NCBI GenBank assembly: GCA_017537025.1 | Contig: JAFWCB010000005.1 | Location: 774,104-838,103 of the forward strand | DNA from: Sediminibacterium sp. | GTDB lineage: Bacteria; Bacteroidota; Bacteroidia; Chitinophagales; Chitinophagaceae | Direction: 5' to 3' | DNA: 64,000 nt | Position numbers and translations under genes: made by a program | Part shown: one piece after another, positions 18,701 to 26,311 of the stretch | Layout: the number at the start of each line of letters is the position of its first letter | Numbering within the stretch: the stretch's first letter is position 1 | Notes under the pieces: generated by a model | Databases searched by the model: none | Told to the model about the DNA's origin: nothing | The model's input: the letters and a program-made list of their open reading frames with translations, nothing else

Positions 18701-21700
18701 TTGAGTCGGAAGGGTTTACCATTTTAGCGCCACTCAACAAAAACACGGCTTTACAGCTAAATCGCTATTACAAAAAATCTTTTTCTGATATCGATATTGA
18801 AGTTGCAAGAAGATTCGGTAATGTTTTCGAGCAAGCCTATACCCGCTTCCTCGATTTACAAAAAGCAGAAGCGCAGACTAGAGAAGCTCAGGTGGAGGCC
18901 GCACTAGAGCGCGTGAGATACAGGGCAATGGCAATGCAAACAAGTGCTGATGTTGGAGAAGCCACAGCTACTATGTTTGCAGAACTTGATGCGCTTGGAA
19001 TTGAAACCTTTCGATGTGGCATTGCTATCTGTAAAGATCAGGAAATGGAAGTATGGTCTGTGGGTGTAACAACGGAAGGAAAAATGGTTCAGGGAGTGGG
19101 GACGCTCGACATATATCTACACCCACTCTGGGAATTATTTTATAAGCAATGGAGCCATAACGAAGAGTTCTTATATTATTTTTTAAAGGATAAAGAAAAA
19201 GAGGACTATGTTCGGATCATAAAAAATACAACCAGCTATCAACTAACGGATAAAAAAATTAATTTTCCAGACTTACATTTTCAGTCTTATTTCTTTTCTG
19301 AGGGAGGTATATTCTCCTTTTCTATTCATGCACATACAGAGGAAGAAAAGTGGGTGATGAAGCGCTTTGCAAAAGTGTTTGCCTTAACCTATAAACGGTA
19401 TGAAGACCTTAAGCTGGCAGAAGCCCAGGCAAGAGAGTCGCAGATTCAGTTAGCATTAGAAAGAATTCGTGCAAGAACAATGGCCATGCAGAAGAGTGAG
19501 GAACTACCGGAAACCTCTTTATTACTTTTTCAACAAATGAAAGAATTAGGAGAAACGGCAGTGCAAAATTCAATTGGTATTCTTAAAGAAGAAGAAGGAG
19601 TCGTTGAATTATCTACAACGGTACAAGGGCAGGCCGAACCAAGATCCTTACGTGTTCCTATGGATGACCCCCATATTATGGCTAAGGCTGTTGCTGCATT
19701 GAAAGCAAAACAAAAATCATTAATAGTTGAGATCAAAGGAGAAGAATTAAAAGAGTATAATAAATTCCGTAATGGTTTTTTAGAAAGAAAAACGAATTTC
19801 CCTGAAGACAATTGGATTGTTAATGTTATTTTCTTTTCCAAAGGCTGGTTATCATTTTCTTCCAATCACAAAATATCTGATGAATCTTTTCAGCTTTTAG
19901 AACGATTTGCGGCAGTATTCGAACAAACCTATACTCGCTTCCTCGATTTACAAAGGGCAGAAGCCCAGGCAAGAGAAGCGCAAATAGAAGCAGCATTGGA
20001 AAGGGTGCGTAGCAAAGCGATGGCCATGCATAATAGTAGCGATTTACCTTCAACTGCAATCATTGCTTTTTCTGAACTAAAAAAATTAGGCTTTGTTCCT
20101 ATCCGCGGAGGTATCAGTATTCAAAATAAAGAGAATAGAAAAAACTTACTATACTCAGCAACTACTACGGAACAAGGAGATAATTTATCGATTGTTGGCT
20201 GGGCGCTGCTCGATAACCACCCCGTACTGACAGAAATTTATAATCATTGGATTGAGGGCAAAGATTATTACCCCGAATTACATGGTGAGCTTCTCAAATC
20301 TTATTATGAGCAGGTAAGCACTAGTTTTAATGTACCTGCAGAACAAACGGAGATAGACCAATATGGTTATTTTATGTATTTCACCCATGGTGTATTTTAT
20401 GGGTGGTGTAATCAACCGGTTAATGAAGATGAAAAGAAATTATTGAAAAGATTTGCTTCAGTAATAGACCTCACTTTCAAAAGATATTTTGATTTACAAA
20501 AAGCCGAAGAGCAAGCTAGAGAAGCGCAAATAGAAGCCTCTTTAGAAAAAGTACGTTCGGTAGCCATGAGCATGCATCATTCAAATGAGCTACTCAATAT
20601 CTGCGAAGCTATTTATGCAGAGCTTATTAAATTGGGAATGATAGAGCTCCGTAACACAATGATCAATATTCACAACGATGCAGAAGAAACATTTTTAAAT
20701 TATGATTACTCGGCTTATGCGGGGAGGGCTGTAACCAAATACGGATATCATATCCATCCTATTATCAATCATTTGGTAATGCAATGTCGATCGGCTCAGG
20801 ATGCTTTTGTGGATATTGCATTTGATGGAAAAGAATTTGAGGAGTGGCGCAGTTTCAGAAAAGCCAGTGGCGAAAAAGATGACGCTCGACTAAAAAAAAT
20901 AACTCATTTACATTATTACTTCTACTCCATAGGCATCGGCTCTATTGGTATTTCTACTTTTGAAAGTATTGATGAGCAAAAAATGGCTTTGCTTAAACGC
21001 TTTCGAAATGTATTTCAACTTGCCTACCAGCGATTTACAGATTTGTCTGCTGCAGAAGCGCAAGCCCGTGAAGCACAGATAGAAACCGCTTTAGAGAGAG
21101 TACGTAGCCGTACCATGGCTATGCAAAACAGTAATGAATTATCGGCAACTGTACAAGTAATGTTTGAAGAATGTAGAAAATTACAACCAATATCAACAGA
21201 TAGTTTAAGTAGGGGTTTTATAACTACCATTCATCAAAGTAAAAAAATGTTTGATTTGTGGATTACAGAGATTGATGGAACAAAAATCGATACTCAATTC
21301 AAAATTAGTTTTGATGAACCTACAACCGGTATTCATATTCATAAAGCCTGGAAACAAAAAAAGCCCTACTTTATAAATGATTTGCAAGGACCTGTATTGG
21401 AGCAATGGCTGGATTATTTAGAGTCAACCGGTTTCAAAATTGCTCCGGGTATTAGAGGAACAAGAAGGGTAAATACTTTTATTTTTTATTCGAATGGATT
21501 CATTGGTATCACATCATCAGTTCCACTTGAAGAGGAAAATATTCAAATTCTACAACGGTTTGCAAAAGTTTTCGATCAAACCTATACTCGCTTTTTAGAT
21601 TTACAAAAAGCAGAAGCGGCGGCTAAGGAAGCTATTAAGCAGGCCGCCCTAGATAGAATCCGAGCCGATATTGCTTCGATGCGTACCATAGAAGATCTCA

Positions 21701-23055
21701 ATCGCATCACCCCGCTTATTTGGAATGAATTAACCATTCTTGGCGTTCGGTTTATTCGTTGTGGTGTATTTATTATGGATGAAGAAGTTGAACAAATACA
21801 TACTTTTCTATCTACGCCGGATGGAAAATCAATTGCTGCATTCCATTTAAGCTTTACAGAATCAGAAAACATTATTGATGTAGTTAGCCACTGGCGAAAT
21901 AAAAAAGTGTACAGCAATCATTGGGATGAAAAAGACTTTGATGTGCTAGCCGATTCCTTAGTAAAGCAAAAGGCAATAACTACTAAATCCAGTTATTTGC
22001 AAAGCATACCCGCAACCGGCATTCACCTGAATTTCCTTCCCTTTTTGCAGGGCATGTTATATGTAGGGAACGAAATGCCATTAAAGCCAGATGAAATTGA
22101 TCTCCTGCAAGCTGTAGCAGATGCTTTCTCTACTGCTTATGCGCGGTATGAAGATTTCAATAAGCTGGAGGCTGCAAAACAAGTTGTAGAGAAAACACTA
22201 AACGAATTAAAATCTACTCAGCAACAATTGATTCAATCAGAAAAAATGGCTTCACTCGGTGAACTCACAGCAGGCATTGCACACGAGATTCAGAACCCGT
22301 TAAACTTTGTAAATAATTTTAGTGAGTTGAATGTGGAATTATTGGAAGAACTGCAAACTGAGATGAGACCCCTCCTCGCCGAAGGCGAAGTCGGGGTGAC
22401 GGCGCTCATTGATGATATCAAGAATAACTCCGAAAAGATCAATCATCATGGACAAAGAGCTGCGTCGATAGTTAAAGGCATGCTACAACACAGTAGAAGC
22501 AGCAGTGCCACTAAAGAGCTAACCGATATCAATGCTTTGTGTGATGAATATTTAAGATTGGCTTATCACGGACTAAGAGCGAAAGACAAGAGCTTTAATG
22601 CGGAGTTTAAAACTGAGTTTGATGCTACTATACCCAAGGTGAGCATTGTACCTCAGGATATGGGAAGAGTGGTGTTGAACTTGATCAATAATGCGTTTTT
22701 CGCCGTAGGCGAAAGGGGGAAGGCAGAAGGAGGAAGCCATAAGGTTGAAGCAATAAGTAGTGAGGAAAAAGGTATTCCTTCCGGCTTACAGCCTACACCT
22801 TATAGCCCGATTGTTACAGTAAGCACCAAAAACTTAGGGAATAAAATAGAGATCCGTGTAACCGACAACGGCACAGGCATACCGAGCGAAATCAAAGAAA
22901 AAATCTTCCAGCCCTTCTTCACTACCAAACCAACAGGACAAGGAACAGGTCTAGGTTTAAGCCTTGCGTACGATATCGTTACCAAAGCGCATGGTGGAGA
23001 GTTGAGGGTAGAGAGCGAGGAGGGAAAAGGAACTGTTTTCAAAATAATCATTTAG
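12730..23055 (+). CDS. Giant cytoplasmic histidine kinase with sixteen tandem sensor modules (kinase 2)
   Basis: 3441 aa, roughly 0.4 MDa, with no signal peptide or membrane segment seen. Residues about 1-150 resemble an NTF2/SnoaL-like domain (KWADEYVSESITGFGTA, VFEFYDNKWKLIGLYASKI). A coiled coil leads into sixteen modules of 180-192 aa. Each opens with a signalling-helix motif like IEAALERVRAKSMAMHKSDEL, continues with a GAF-sized alpha/beta domain, and closes with FAKVFEQTYTRFLDLQKAEAQAREAQ, which runs into the next module. After module 16 come the dimerization helix (GIAHEIQNPLNFVNNF, His3185) and the HATPase (NLINNAFFA, TDNGTGIPSEIKEKIFQPFFTTK, GTGLGLSLAYDIV). The core carries in-frame inserts at 22367-22402 and 22703-22809. 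There is no receiver domain. Kinase 3 follows after 10 bp. The GAF-like assignment is inferred; the ligands are unknown. Confidence 0.88.
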   Translation: MNPTKKQLLKIAYQRVLAVTLIDMKAPLKWADEYVSESITGFGTAADEKVFSKKDYRAIVINSRKQAKGLVFKCELKTKYNPKFTGENTACFFDEFIVTVGKGSRRMVMPLSLGLVFEFYDNKWKLIGLYASKIDTDTSSEDTFHLGEAEKKMQELQMQVAKRTEELSQKNNELKIEAALERVRAIAMSMNKADDMLLICKAISEQLKILGVKEIRNVQTAIFYESKGTYMNYEYYAKHNKTFITGVEYKKHKIQLAFAQKMMKGPNEEFVEQMKGKKLQDWYAYQKTTNQFADKYLLKAHSLNYYWFSLGPVALGISTYYPLTKVETGLFKRFLKVFELAYRRYLDIEQATAQAREAKIEAALERVRAASMAMHKSEELAEVILSIDKEISTLNINIDNSSIITDFRDLKTGLNNWIAVKGRKFLQKFYIPYSNDHLLTKRMKRAIKTGEHFYVEQYSKSEKNTYFKWLFKYSDFRNLPDDRKEYVLAREGWTRVLIFSKNSFLIFQRYDRRCFTNEEVEIFKRFGKVFEQAYTRFLDLQKAEAQAIEAQIEAALERVRAKSMAMHTSSEIMEVVYLIADQLKDLRVQSDATSIIILHDDAYEYWNANNQQTYANSQLQKIDKSFDGVVNQDIIKHSKLTKDFSRSYSKQEKNKHWKWLFRMEGGFKYIPEQRKKFILSQPHYNLAVSFTKKIALVLVKYQSATAYTDPERAVLKRFAEVFDQCYTRFLDLQKAEEQAREAQIEAALERVRAKSMAMQQPNELREVAELLRKEMGVLGIEALETSSIYLVHPTITECWYAIKDVRQKNAKLLSDYMEIQLSETWVGREMQKFYKGRQKQASIVMKGNHRKEWINYCAGKSSGLKNYYGKEIPERTYHVLKFAGGYMGAVSPGELSSENWDVLGRATTVFALAYTRFKDLQESANRAREAQIELALERVRAKSMAMHKSDELKEVIKVVLEQLVHLNIKAEHAGFYIDYKAHDDMHIWLADPNIDPFYAVLPYFDSPTWKSFLDAKTTGKSFYTDLLDYKAKNKFYKSLFNIFNVPEEAQQFYLKCKGLAVSTVLLENVGLYIENFSAIPYTEEENKILMRFAKVFEQSYTRFLDLQKAEAQAREAQIEVALERVRTNAMALRDSKELSSIITIIFKELQNLGLAVYETGIYLRKENSREFTVWGKSVTDDDFFTNYEFAFVDHYILNQVIKNLDSNIPYATFDLIGNEVKDYLDFYFSLEQFKTIPQKTRKQYYAVKKIFVAHAYFQHGFLEISGTDPLPIEMSALLKRFTQVIDLAYTRFLDLQKAEAQAREAQIQLALERVRARTMAMQRSEELLETSLELFQQLKELGEPAEQLTIGVIKEKENIVEVSATVNGLKLLKTFGHDINEPFVMNKMYKAWKAGIKTMVIEQDWKELQAYNRYRNKLVQEELFSLKFKPGDKRILYVAFHSKGTLVLSSNEPRPKETLELLIRFSAVFEEAYTRFLDLQRAEAQARESQIQLALERVRGRTMAMQKSDELAETAALLFHQVKSLGIESYSSGFTVWENNDEELVSWMCNADGSINPPFRMPTKEVEWHRKQYKSWKHKEEYIIYDFKGKEMQQHYAYLRSFPLLDEAFKKSEVAGVVTPPRQVHNAFNFSQGNLLFITLEPVPEAHDIFKRFAKVFEQTYTRFLDLQKAEALAREAKIETALERIRSRTMGMQKSDELNEVAFILFEQIRILGGQLWGTGFVLCDVSEGEDQFWFANEMGVRPPVNIPNTEDEVHIGMLQGWKENHDYLRLQKEGQALADHYRYLSSLPQMKAFFDPMLSAGFEFPSFQQWHAAYFSKGYLLFITTEPYAEPDLFKRFAKVFDQTYTRFLDLQKAEAQAREAQIEAALERVRSRSLAMHKSDELQQVVTTLFDQLHFLNIENDATGIVIFKPDTNHFQYWFANAERSISSYFLLEYKKFSFTNELSIAHQSGEAYFHKIYSKEEKNEFYTRILTETDFTRLSDERKKLILESEGFTILAPLNKNTALQLNRYYKKSFSDIDIEVARRFGNVFEQAYTRFLDLQKAEAQTREAQVEAALERVRYRAMAMQTSADVGEATATMFAELDALGIETFRCGIAICKDQEMEVWSVGVTTEGKMVQGVGTLDIYLHPLWELFYKQWSHNEEFLYYFLKDKEKEDYVRIIKNTTSYQLTDKKINFPDLHFQSYFFSEGGIFSFSIHAHTEEEKWVMKRFAKVFALTYKRYEDLKLAEAQARESQIQLALERIRARTMAMQKSEELPETSLLLFQQMKELGETAVQNSIGILKEEEGVVELSTTVQGQAEPRSLRVPMDDPHIMAKAVAALKAKQKSLIVEIKGEELKEYNKFRNGFLERKTNFPEDNWIVNVIFFSKGWLSFSSNHKISDESFQLLERFAAVFEQTYTRFLDLQRAEAQAREAQIEAALERVRSKAMAMHNSSDLPSTAIIAFSELKKLGFVPIRGGISIQNKENRKNLLYSATTTEQGDNLSIVGWALLDNHPVLTEIYNHWIEGKDYYPELHGELLKSYYEQVSTSFNVPAEQTEIDQYGYFMYFTHGVFYGWCNQPVNEDEKKLLKRFASVIDLTFKRYFDLQKAEEQAREAQIEASLEKVRSVAMSMHHSNELLNICEAIYAELIKLGMIELRNTMINIHNDAEETFLNYDYSAYAGRAVTKYGYHIHPIINHLVMQCRSAQDAFVDIAFDGKEFEEWRSFRKASGEKDDARLKKITHLHYYFYSIGIGSIGISTFESIDEQKMALLKRFRNVFQLAYQRFTDLSAAEAQAREAQIETALERVRSRTMAMQNSNELSATVQVMFEECRKLQPISTDSLSRGFITTIHQSKKMFDLWITEIDGTKIDTQFKISFDEPTTGIHIHKAWKQKKPYFINDLQGPVLEQWLDYLESTGFKIAPGIRGTRRVNTFIFYSNGFIGITSSVPLEEENIQILQRFAKVFDQTYTRFLDLQKAEAAAKEAIKQAALDRIRADIASMRTIEDLNRITPLIWNELTILGVRFIRCGVFIMDEEVEQIHTFLSTPDGKSIAAFHLSFTESENIIDVVSHWRNKKVYSNHWDEKDFDVLADSLVKQKAITTKSSYLQSIPATGIHLNFLPFLQGMLYVGNEMPLKPDEIDLLQAVADAFSTAYARYEDFNKLEAAKQVVEKTLNELKSTQQQLIQSEKMASLGELTAGIAHEIQNPLNFVNNFSELNVELLEELQTEMRPLLAEGEVGVTALIDDIKNNSEKINHHGQRAASIVKGMLQHSRSSSATKELTDINALCDEYLRLAYHGLRAKDKSFNAEFKTEFDATIPKVSIVPQDMGRVVLNLINNAFFAVGERGKAEGGSHKVEAISSEEKGIPSGLQPTPYSPIVTVSTKNLGNKIEIRVTDNGTGIPSEIKEKIFQPFFTTKPTGQGTGLGLSLAYDIVTKAHGGELRVESEEGKGTVFKIII
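13255..22170 (+). repeat. Sixteen-unit intragenic repeat array in the giant kinase
   Basis: Unit starts, taken at the I/V-E-x-A-L-E-R motif, are 13255, 13807, 14383, 14959, 15523, 16081, 16648, 17200, 17764, 18322, 18892, 19444, 19984, 20530, 21079 and 21637. The spacing is 540-576 bp. DNA is best conserved at unit junctions (TATACCCGCTTCCTCGATTT then ACAAAAAGCAGAAGCGCAGGC), while the module interiors are diverged. Some units pair by sequence: 1 with 14, 7 with 12, 8 with 9, and 2, 3 and 10. Confidence 0.9.
22367..22402 (+). repeat. In-frame 36-bp element in kinase 2 (site 1)
   Basis: The core palindrome is CCTCGCCGAAGGCGAAG, ending in TCGGGGTGACGG. It adds twelve codons (around RPLLAEGEVGVT) between the two dimerization helices. 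The element is identical to the one at 27674-27709 in kinase 4, and its GGGGTGAC end matches family A. Confidence 0.7.
22703..22809 (+). repeat. In-frame family B insert in kinase 2 (site 2)
   Basis: It begins at the GTAGGCGAAAGGGGGAAGG end of the N-box loop and contains GCCATAAGGTTGAAGC and, about 50 bp on, CACCTTATAGCCC, whose complement is GGGCTATAAGGTG. It encodes the ERGKAEGG..SGLQPTPYS loop. Kinase 4 has a close copy; the same words occur upstream of mnmG. Confidence 0.6.
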
Positions 23056-23065
23056 AACTGATAAT

Positions 23066-26000
23066 ATGATAAAAGTAATTGGCTTTTTGCTTCTAATCGG
23101 AATGACGTTCGTGTCATTTGCCCAAAATCCTAATCCACTTGCATTTTATAAAGTGGAGAAATATGATTCAAAAAGTGGAATGCCCGCTGATTTCATTACG
23201 AATACCTATCAAACAAAAGATGGGTTTATATGGATGACCACATATAATGGATATCTACGATTTGATGGAAAAAAGTTTACGAATTTTAATTCAACTAATA
23301 CCCCACTCATAAAAACAGACAATAATTCAAGTTTATTTATAGAATCAAAAGACAGTACACTTTGGCTTCCTACCGGAATGGGATTATTGGCATATAAAAA
23401 TGGTATTTTCAAAAGCTATTTAACAAACTATCCAAATATTTTCCTTCAAGGCACAACTAAAAATGGGGATCTTATTCTAAGTTCAACTAAGAAAGATAAA
23501 CGTAATTGGCTTGTTTTCAATATTACTACACATCAATCAACCACAATAAAAGAAGATGACTTCTTATCTATAAAAAACAGTACAGGGACTGATAAAACAA
23601 CCGAAAAAGATAATTGGTTTGTAAAGGATTATAAAATCATACATAAAGAGAAAAATGGAGTATGGAGAACATTAGGTGAGAAAGAGGGGATTAGATCGAA
23701 TATTTTCTTTCATAAAGATGGCTTTTTTGTAGATAGTAAAAATAGAGTATGGCTTACATCTTTATATGGCCTTTTTTTATGGGATGGATTGAGATTTAAT
23801 TTATTTCCGGGAATGGAAAAAATGGTAACACCTAATTCAAATCCAAGCTTTGGTTATATGACAGAAGATAACCAGCAGGGCATCTGGGCATCTATTGATA
23901 ATACTTTAGCGTATTTACCCAACAATGAATCTAGATTTCTGGTATTCCCTAAACAATTTATAAACATTCAAACATTACAGAATATTTCAATTGATAGAGA
24001 GCAGAATATTTGGGTGGCTACAGATAGGGGTTTATATAAGATTTCGAAAACCAAGGTGGTTAACTATGCAGAAGCGGAGGGTATTATAAATAATAGAGTG
24101 TCAAGTGTAAGTGAAATATCACCCAATAAATTTTTAATTACTTCGACCAATGATCAACTCTATATCTTAGAAAACAAAAAAATAAGACCATTTAAAATTG
24201 CTGACAACAAAGTATTAAAAGAGGTAAAAAACTTTATTAGCAACACGGCTGACAGCAAAGGTAATATTTGGCTAGGGCATCAAAAAGGAGTTCTTTGCAT
24301 AAGTAAGAATAAGGTAATTAATTTTAAAACGCCCAACCAGGTAAGATATATAGAGGAAGGGAAAGATGGAAAAATTTATATAGCCGTCGCTTTTACCGGT
24401 ATAGGCATTATTAACGAGCGTAAAGAATTGAAAATGTTGAATGTACCGAACGCAGACTTTTCACTAGATTATTTCAGTTCGTTACACCATTTAAAAGATG
24501 GGTCTATATTAACAACAACATATAGAACCGGCGCTATGATCATTGCAAAGAATGGGGATATCAAAAAAATTGATCTTTTTAATGGCATTACAGGGATAGC
24601 TATTTTTAATGCGTTTGAGCTTACCGATGGAACTATCTGGTTTGCCACAGCAAAAGGATTAATAAAACTTCAAAACGATAAGGTGGTTTCTATCGACAAA
24701 AACGCAGAACTACCCGAATCCGCCATTTTTGGTATTCTTCCCGATAAGAGCGGAAATTGGTGGTTTCCCTCAAATAAAGGAATAATATATGCCCCTTATA
24801 GTGAGATTGATTTATTTACAAGAAACAATAAAGCAAAAATCAACTGGAAAATAATTGATGATGCAGATGGAATGAATAACAAACAGTGTGTTGGTGCTAG
24901 ACATTCTATCATTGGAAGCGATGGCAACCTATACGTTGTAAGTATCGGTGGTTTGGTAGAGGTTAATCCTGAAAAGTTACTCACTAATAATCTTCCTCCG
25001 CTAGTATCTATTAATCAATTAAGGGTAGATGATTCATTATATTTTTCAAAGCAGGTGAATAATATTTCTCCCGGAAGTCATAGGTATATTTTTGAATATA
25101 GTGCATTGAGTTTTGTTGCGCCTGAAAAAAATAAAATCTATTTTAGGTTGGTTGGTCAGGATGCAGATTGGATTCGATCTACGGGAGAGAATAGGGCTAT
25201 TTATACAAATCTTTCTCCGGGCAAATATCGGTTTGAAGTAAAAGCTACAAATAATGATGGCGTATGGAGTGAAAATTCAGTAAACTTTGAATTTACTGTT
25301 CAACCTTTCTTTTATCAAACTAATTGGTTTAAGGTGGCAGTTGTTATTTTTTCAATTTTATTGATATGGCAAATTATTAATTGGAGAACTAGCGTTGTGA
25401 GAGAGGCAAATATTAGACTAGAGAATATAGTCAATCAAAGAACTAAAGAGTTGCAAGAGTCTCTCGAAAATTTAAAACAAACCCAATCCCAACTTATTCA
25501 ATCCGAAAAAATGGCAAGCCTAGGAGAATTGACAGCTGGAATCGCGCATGAGATTCAGAATCCGTTGAATTTTGTGAATAATTTTAGTGAGTTGAATGTG
25601 GAGTTGATAGAAGAGCTAAAAGGTATAAGGAAAAAGGTGGAAGGCGATAGGATACAGGGAATAGGAAATAGAGAACAAGAAGAAGAAATACTGAATGATA
25701 TAAGAGAGAACTCTGAAAAAATCAATCATCACGGACAAAGAGCTGCATCGATAGTGAAAGGCATGCTACAACATAGTAGAAGCAGCAGTGCCACCAAAGA
25801 GCCAACCGATATCAATGCTTTGTGTGATGAATATTTAAGACTGGCATATCATGGATTAAGAGCAAAAGACAAGAGCTTTAATGCAGAATTTAAAACAGAG
25901 TTTGATACAAGTATACCGAAAGTGAATATCGTACCTCAGGATATGGGAAGGGTGGTATTGAATTTGATCAATAATGCGTTTTTCGCGGTCGCTGAGCGGA

Positions 26001-26311
26001 GTCGAAGCGAGGCGGAGAAATCTGGAATCTTCAATCTGGAATCTAATGAGCAATACACCCCTCTTGTTACAGTCACAACCAAAAACTTAGGGAATAAAAT
26101 AGAAATCCTCGTATCCGACAACGGAATGGGGATACCGAGCGAAATCAAAGAAAAGATCTTCCAACCCTTCTTCACTACGAAGCCTACTGGCTCAGGAACT
26201 GGATTGGGGCTGAGTTTGAGTTATGATATTGTAAAAGCGCACGGAGGAGAAATTAAGTTGGAGAGTGAGGGAGGGAAGGGAAGTGAATTTATTATTCAAT
26301 TACCTATATGA
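23066..26311 (+). CDS. Sensor histidine kinase with periplasmic propeller and Y_Y_Y domain (kinase 3)
   Basis: 1081 aa. A signal peptide (ending VSFAQ) is followed to about residue 640 by two-component-regulator propeller blades with phrases such as GFIWMTTYNGYLRFDGKKF, NIWVATDRGLYK and TIWFATAKGLIKL. A Y_Y_Y domain follows (about 660-745: SPGKYRFEVKATNNDGVWSE). One membrane segment lies near 755-771, then a coiled coil and the kinase core with His828 in GIAHEIQNPL. The architecture resembles the first half of Bacteroides hybrid two-component systems, but the receiver and AraC domains are absent. Inserts interrupt the core at 25619-25680 and 25987-26058. It is 10 bp after the giant kinase and overlaps kinase 4 by 4 bp (ATGA). 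Confidence 0.9.
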   Translation: MIKVIGFLLLIGMTFVSFAQNPNPLAFYKVEKYDSKSGMPADFITNTYQTKDGFIWMTTYNGYLRFDGKKFTNFNSTNTPLIKTDNNSSLFIESKDSTLWLPTGMGLLAYKNGIFKSYLTNYPNIFLQGTTKNGDLILSSTKKDKRNWLVFNITTHQSTTIKEDDFLSIKNSTGTDKTTEKDNWFVKDYKIIHKEKNGVWRTLGEKEGIRSNIFFHKDGFFVDSKNRVWLTSLYGLFLWDGLRFNLFPGMEKMVTPNSNPSFGYMTEDNQQGIWASIDNTLAYLPNNESRFLVFPKQFINIQTLQNISIDREQNIWVATDRGLYKISKTKVVNYAEAEGIINNRVSSVSEISPNKFLITSTNDQLYILENKKIRPFKIADNKVLKEVKNFISNTADSKGNIWLGHQKGVLCISKNKVINFKTPNQVRYIEEGKDGKIYIAVAFTGIGIINERKELKMLNVPNADFSLDYFSSLHHLKDGSILTTTYRTGAMIIAKNGDIKKIDLFNGITGIAIFNAFELTDGTIWFATAKGLIKLQNDKVVSIDKNAELPESAIFGILPDKSGNWWFPSNKGIIYAPYSEIDLFTRNNKAKINWKIIDDADGMNNKQCVGARHSIIGSDGNLYVVSIGGLVEVNPEKLLTNNLPPLVSINQLRVDDSLYFSKQVNNISPGSHRYIFEYSALSFVAPEKNKIYFRLVGQDADWIRSTGENRAIYTNLSPGKYRFEVKATNNDGVWSENSVNFEFTVQPFFYQTNWFKVAVVIFSILLIWQIINWRTSVVREANIRLENIVNQRTKELQESLENLKQTQSQLIQSEKMASLGELTAGIAHEIQNPLNFVNNFSELNVELIEELKGIRKKVEGDRIQGIGNREQEEEILNDIRENSEKINHHGQRAASIVKGMLQHSRSSSATKEPTDINALCDEYLRLAYHGLRAKDKSFNAEFKTEFDTSIPKVNIVPQDMGRVVLNLINNAFFAVAERSRSEAEKSGIFNLESNEQYTPLVTVTTKNLGNKIEILVSDNGMGIPSEIKEKIFQPFFTTKPTGSGTGLGLSLSYDIVKAHGGEIKLESEGGKGSEFIIQLPI
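25619..25680 (+). repeat. In-frame family B-like insert in kinase 3 (site 1)
   Basis: AAGGTATAAGGAAAAAGGTG then GAAGGCGATAGGATACAGGG is a purine-rich, GGTATAAGG-type sequence. It encodes KGIRKKVEGDRIQGIGNREQ at the dimerization-helix loop where kinases 2 and 4 carry the 36-bp palindrome. Confidence 0.5.
25987..26058 (+). repeat. In-frame composite insert in kinase 3 (site 2)
   Basis: GTCGCTGAGCGGAGTCGAAG then CGAGGCGG (family A type) is followed by TCTGGAATCTTCAATCTGG (family C flank type). It encodes AERSRSEAEKSGIFNLESN in the N-box loop. Kinase 1 begins its insert at the same base with GTCGCTGAGCGG. Confidence 0.6.

Noticed and set aside
13255-22170. CRISPR-like or satellite DNA array
   Set aside because: The ~560-bp repeats are coding, in one frame throughout, and conserved at protein level; they are protein modules.
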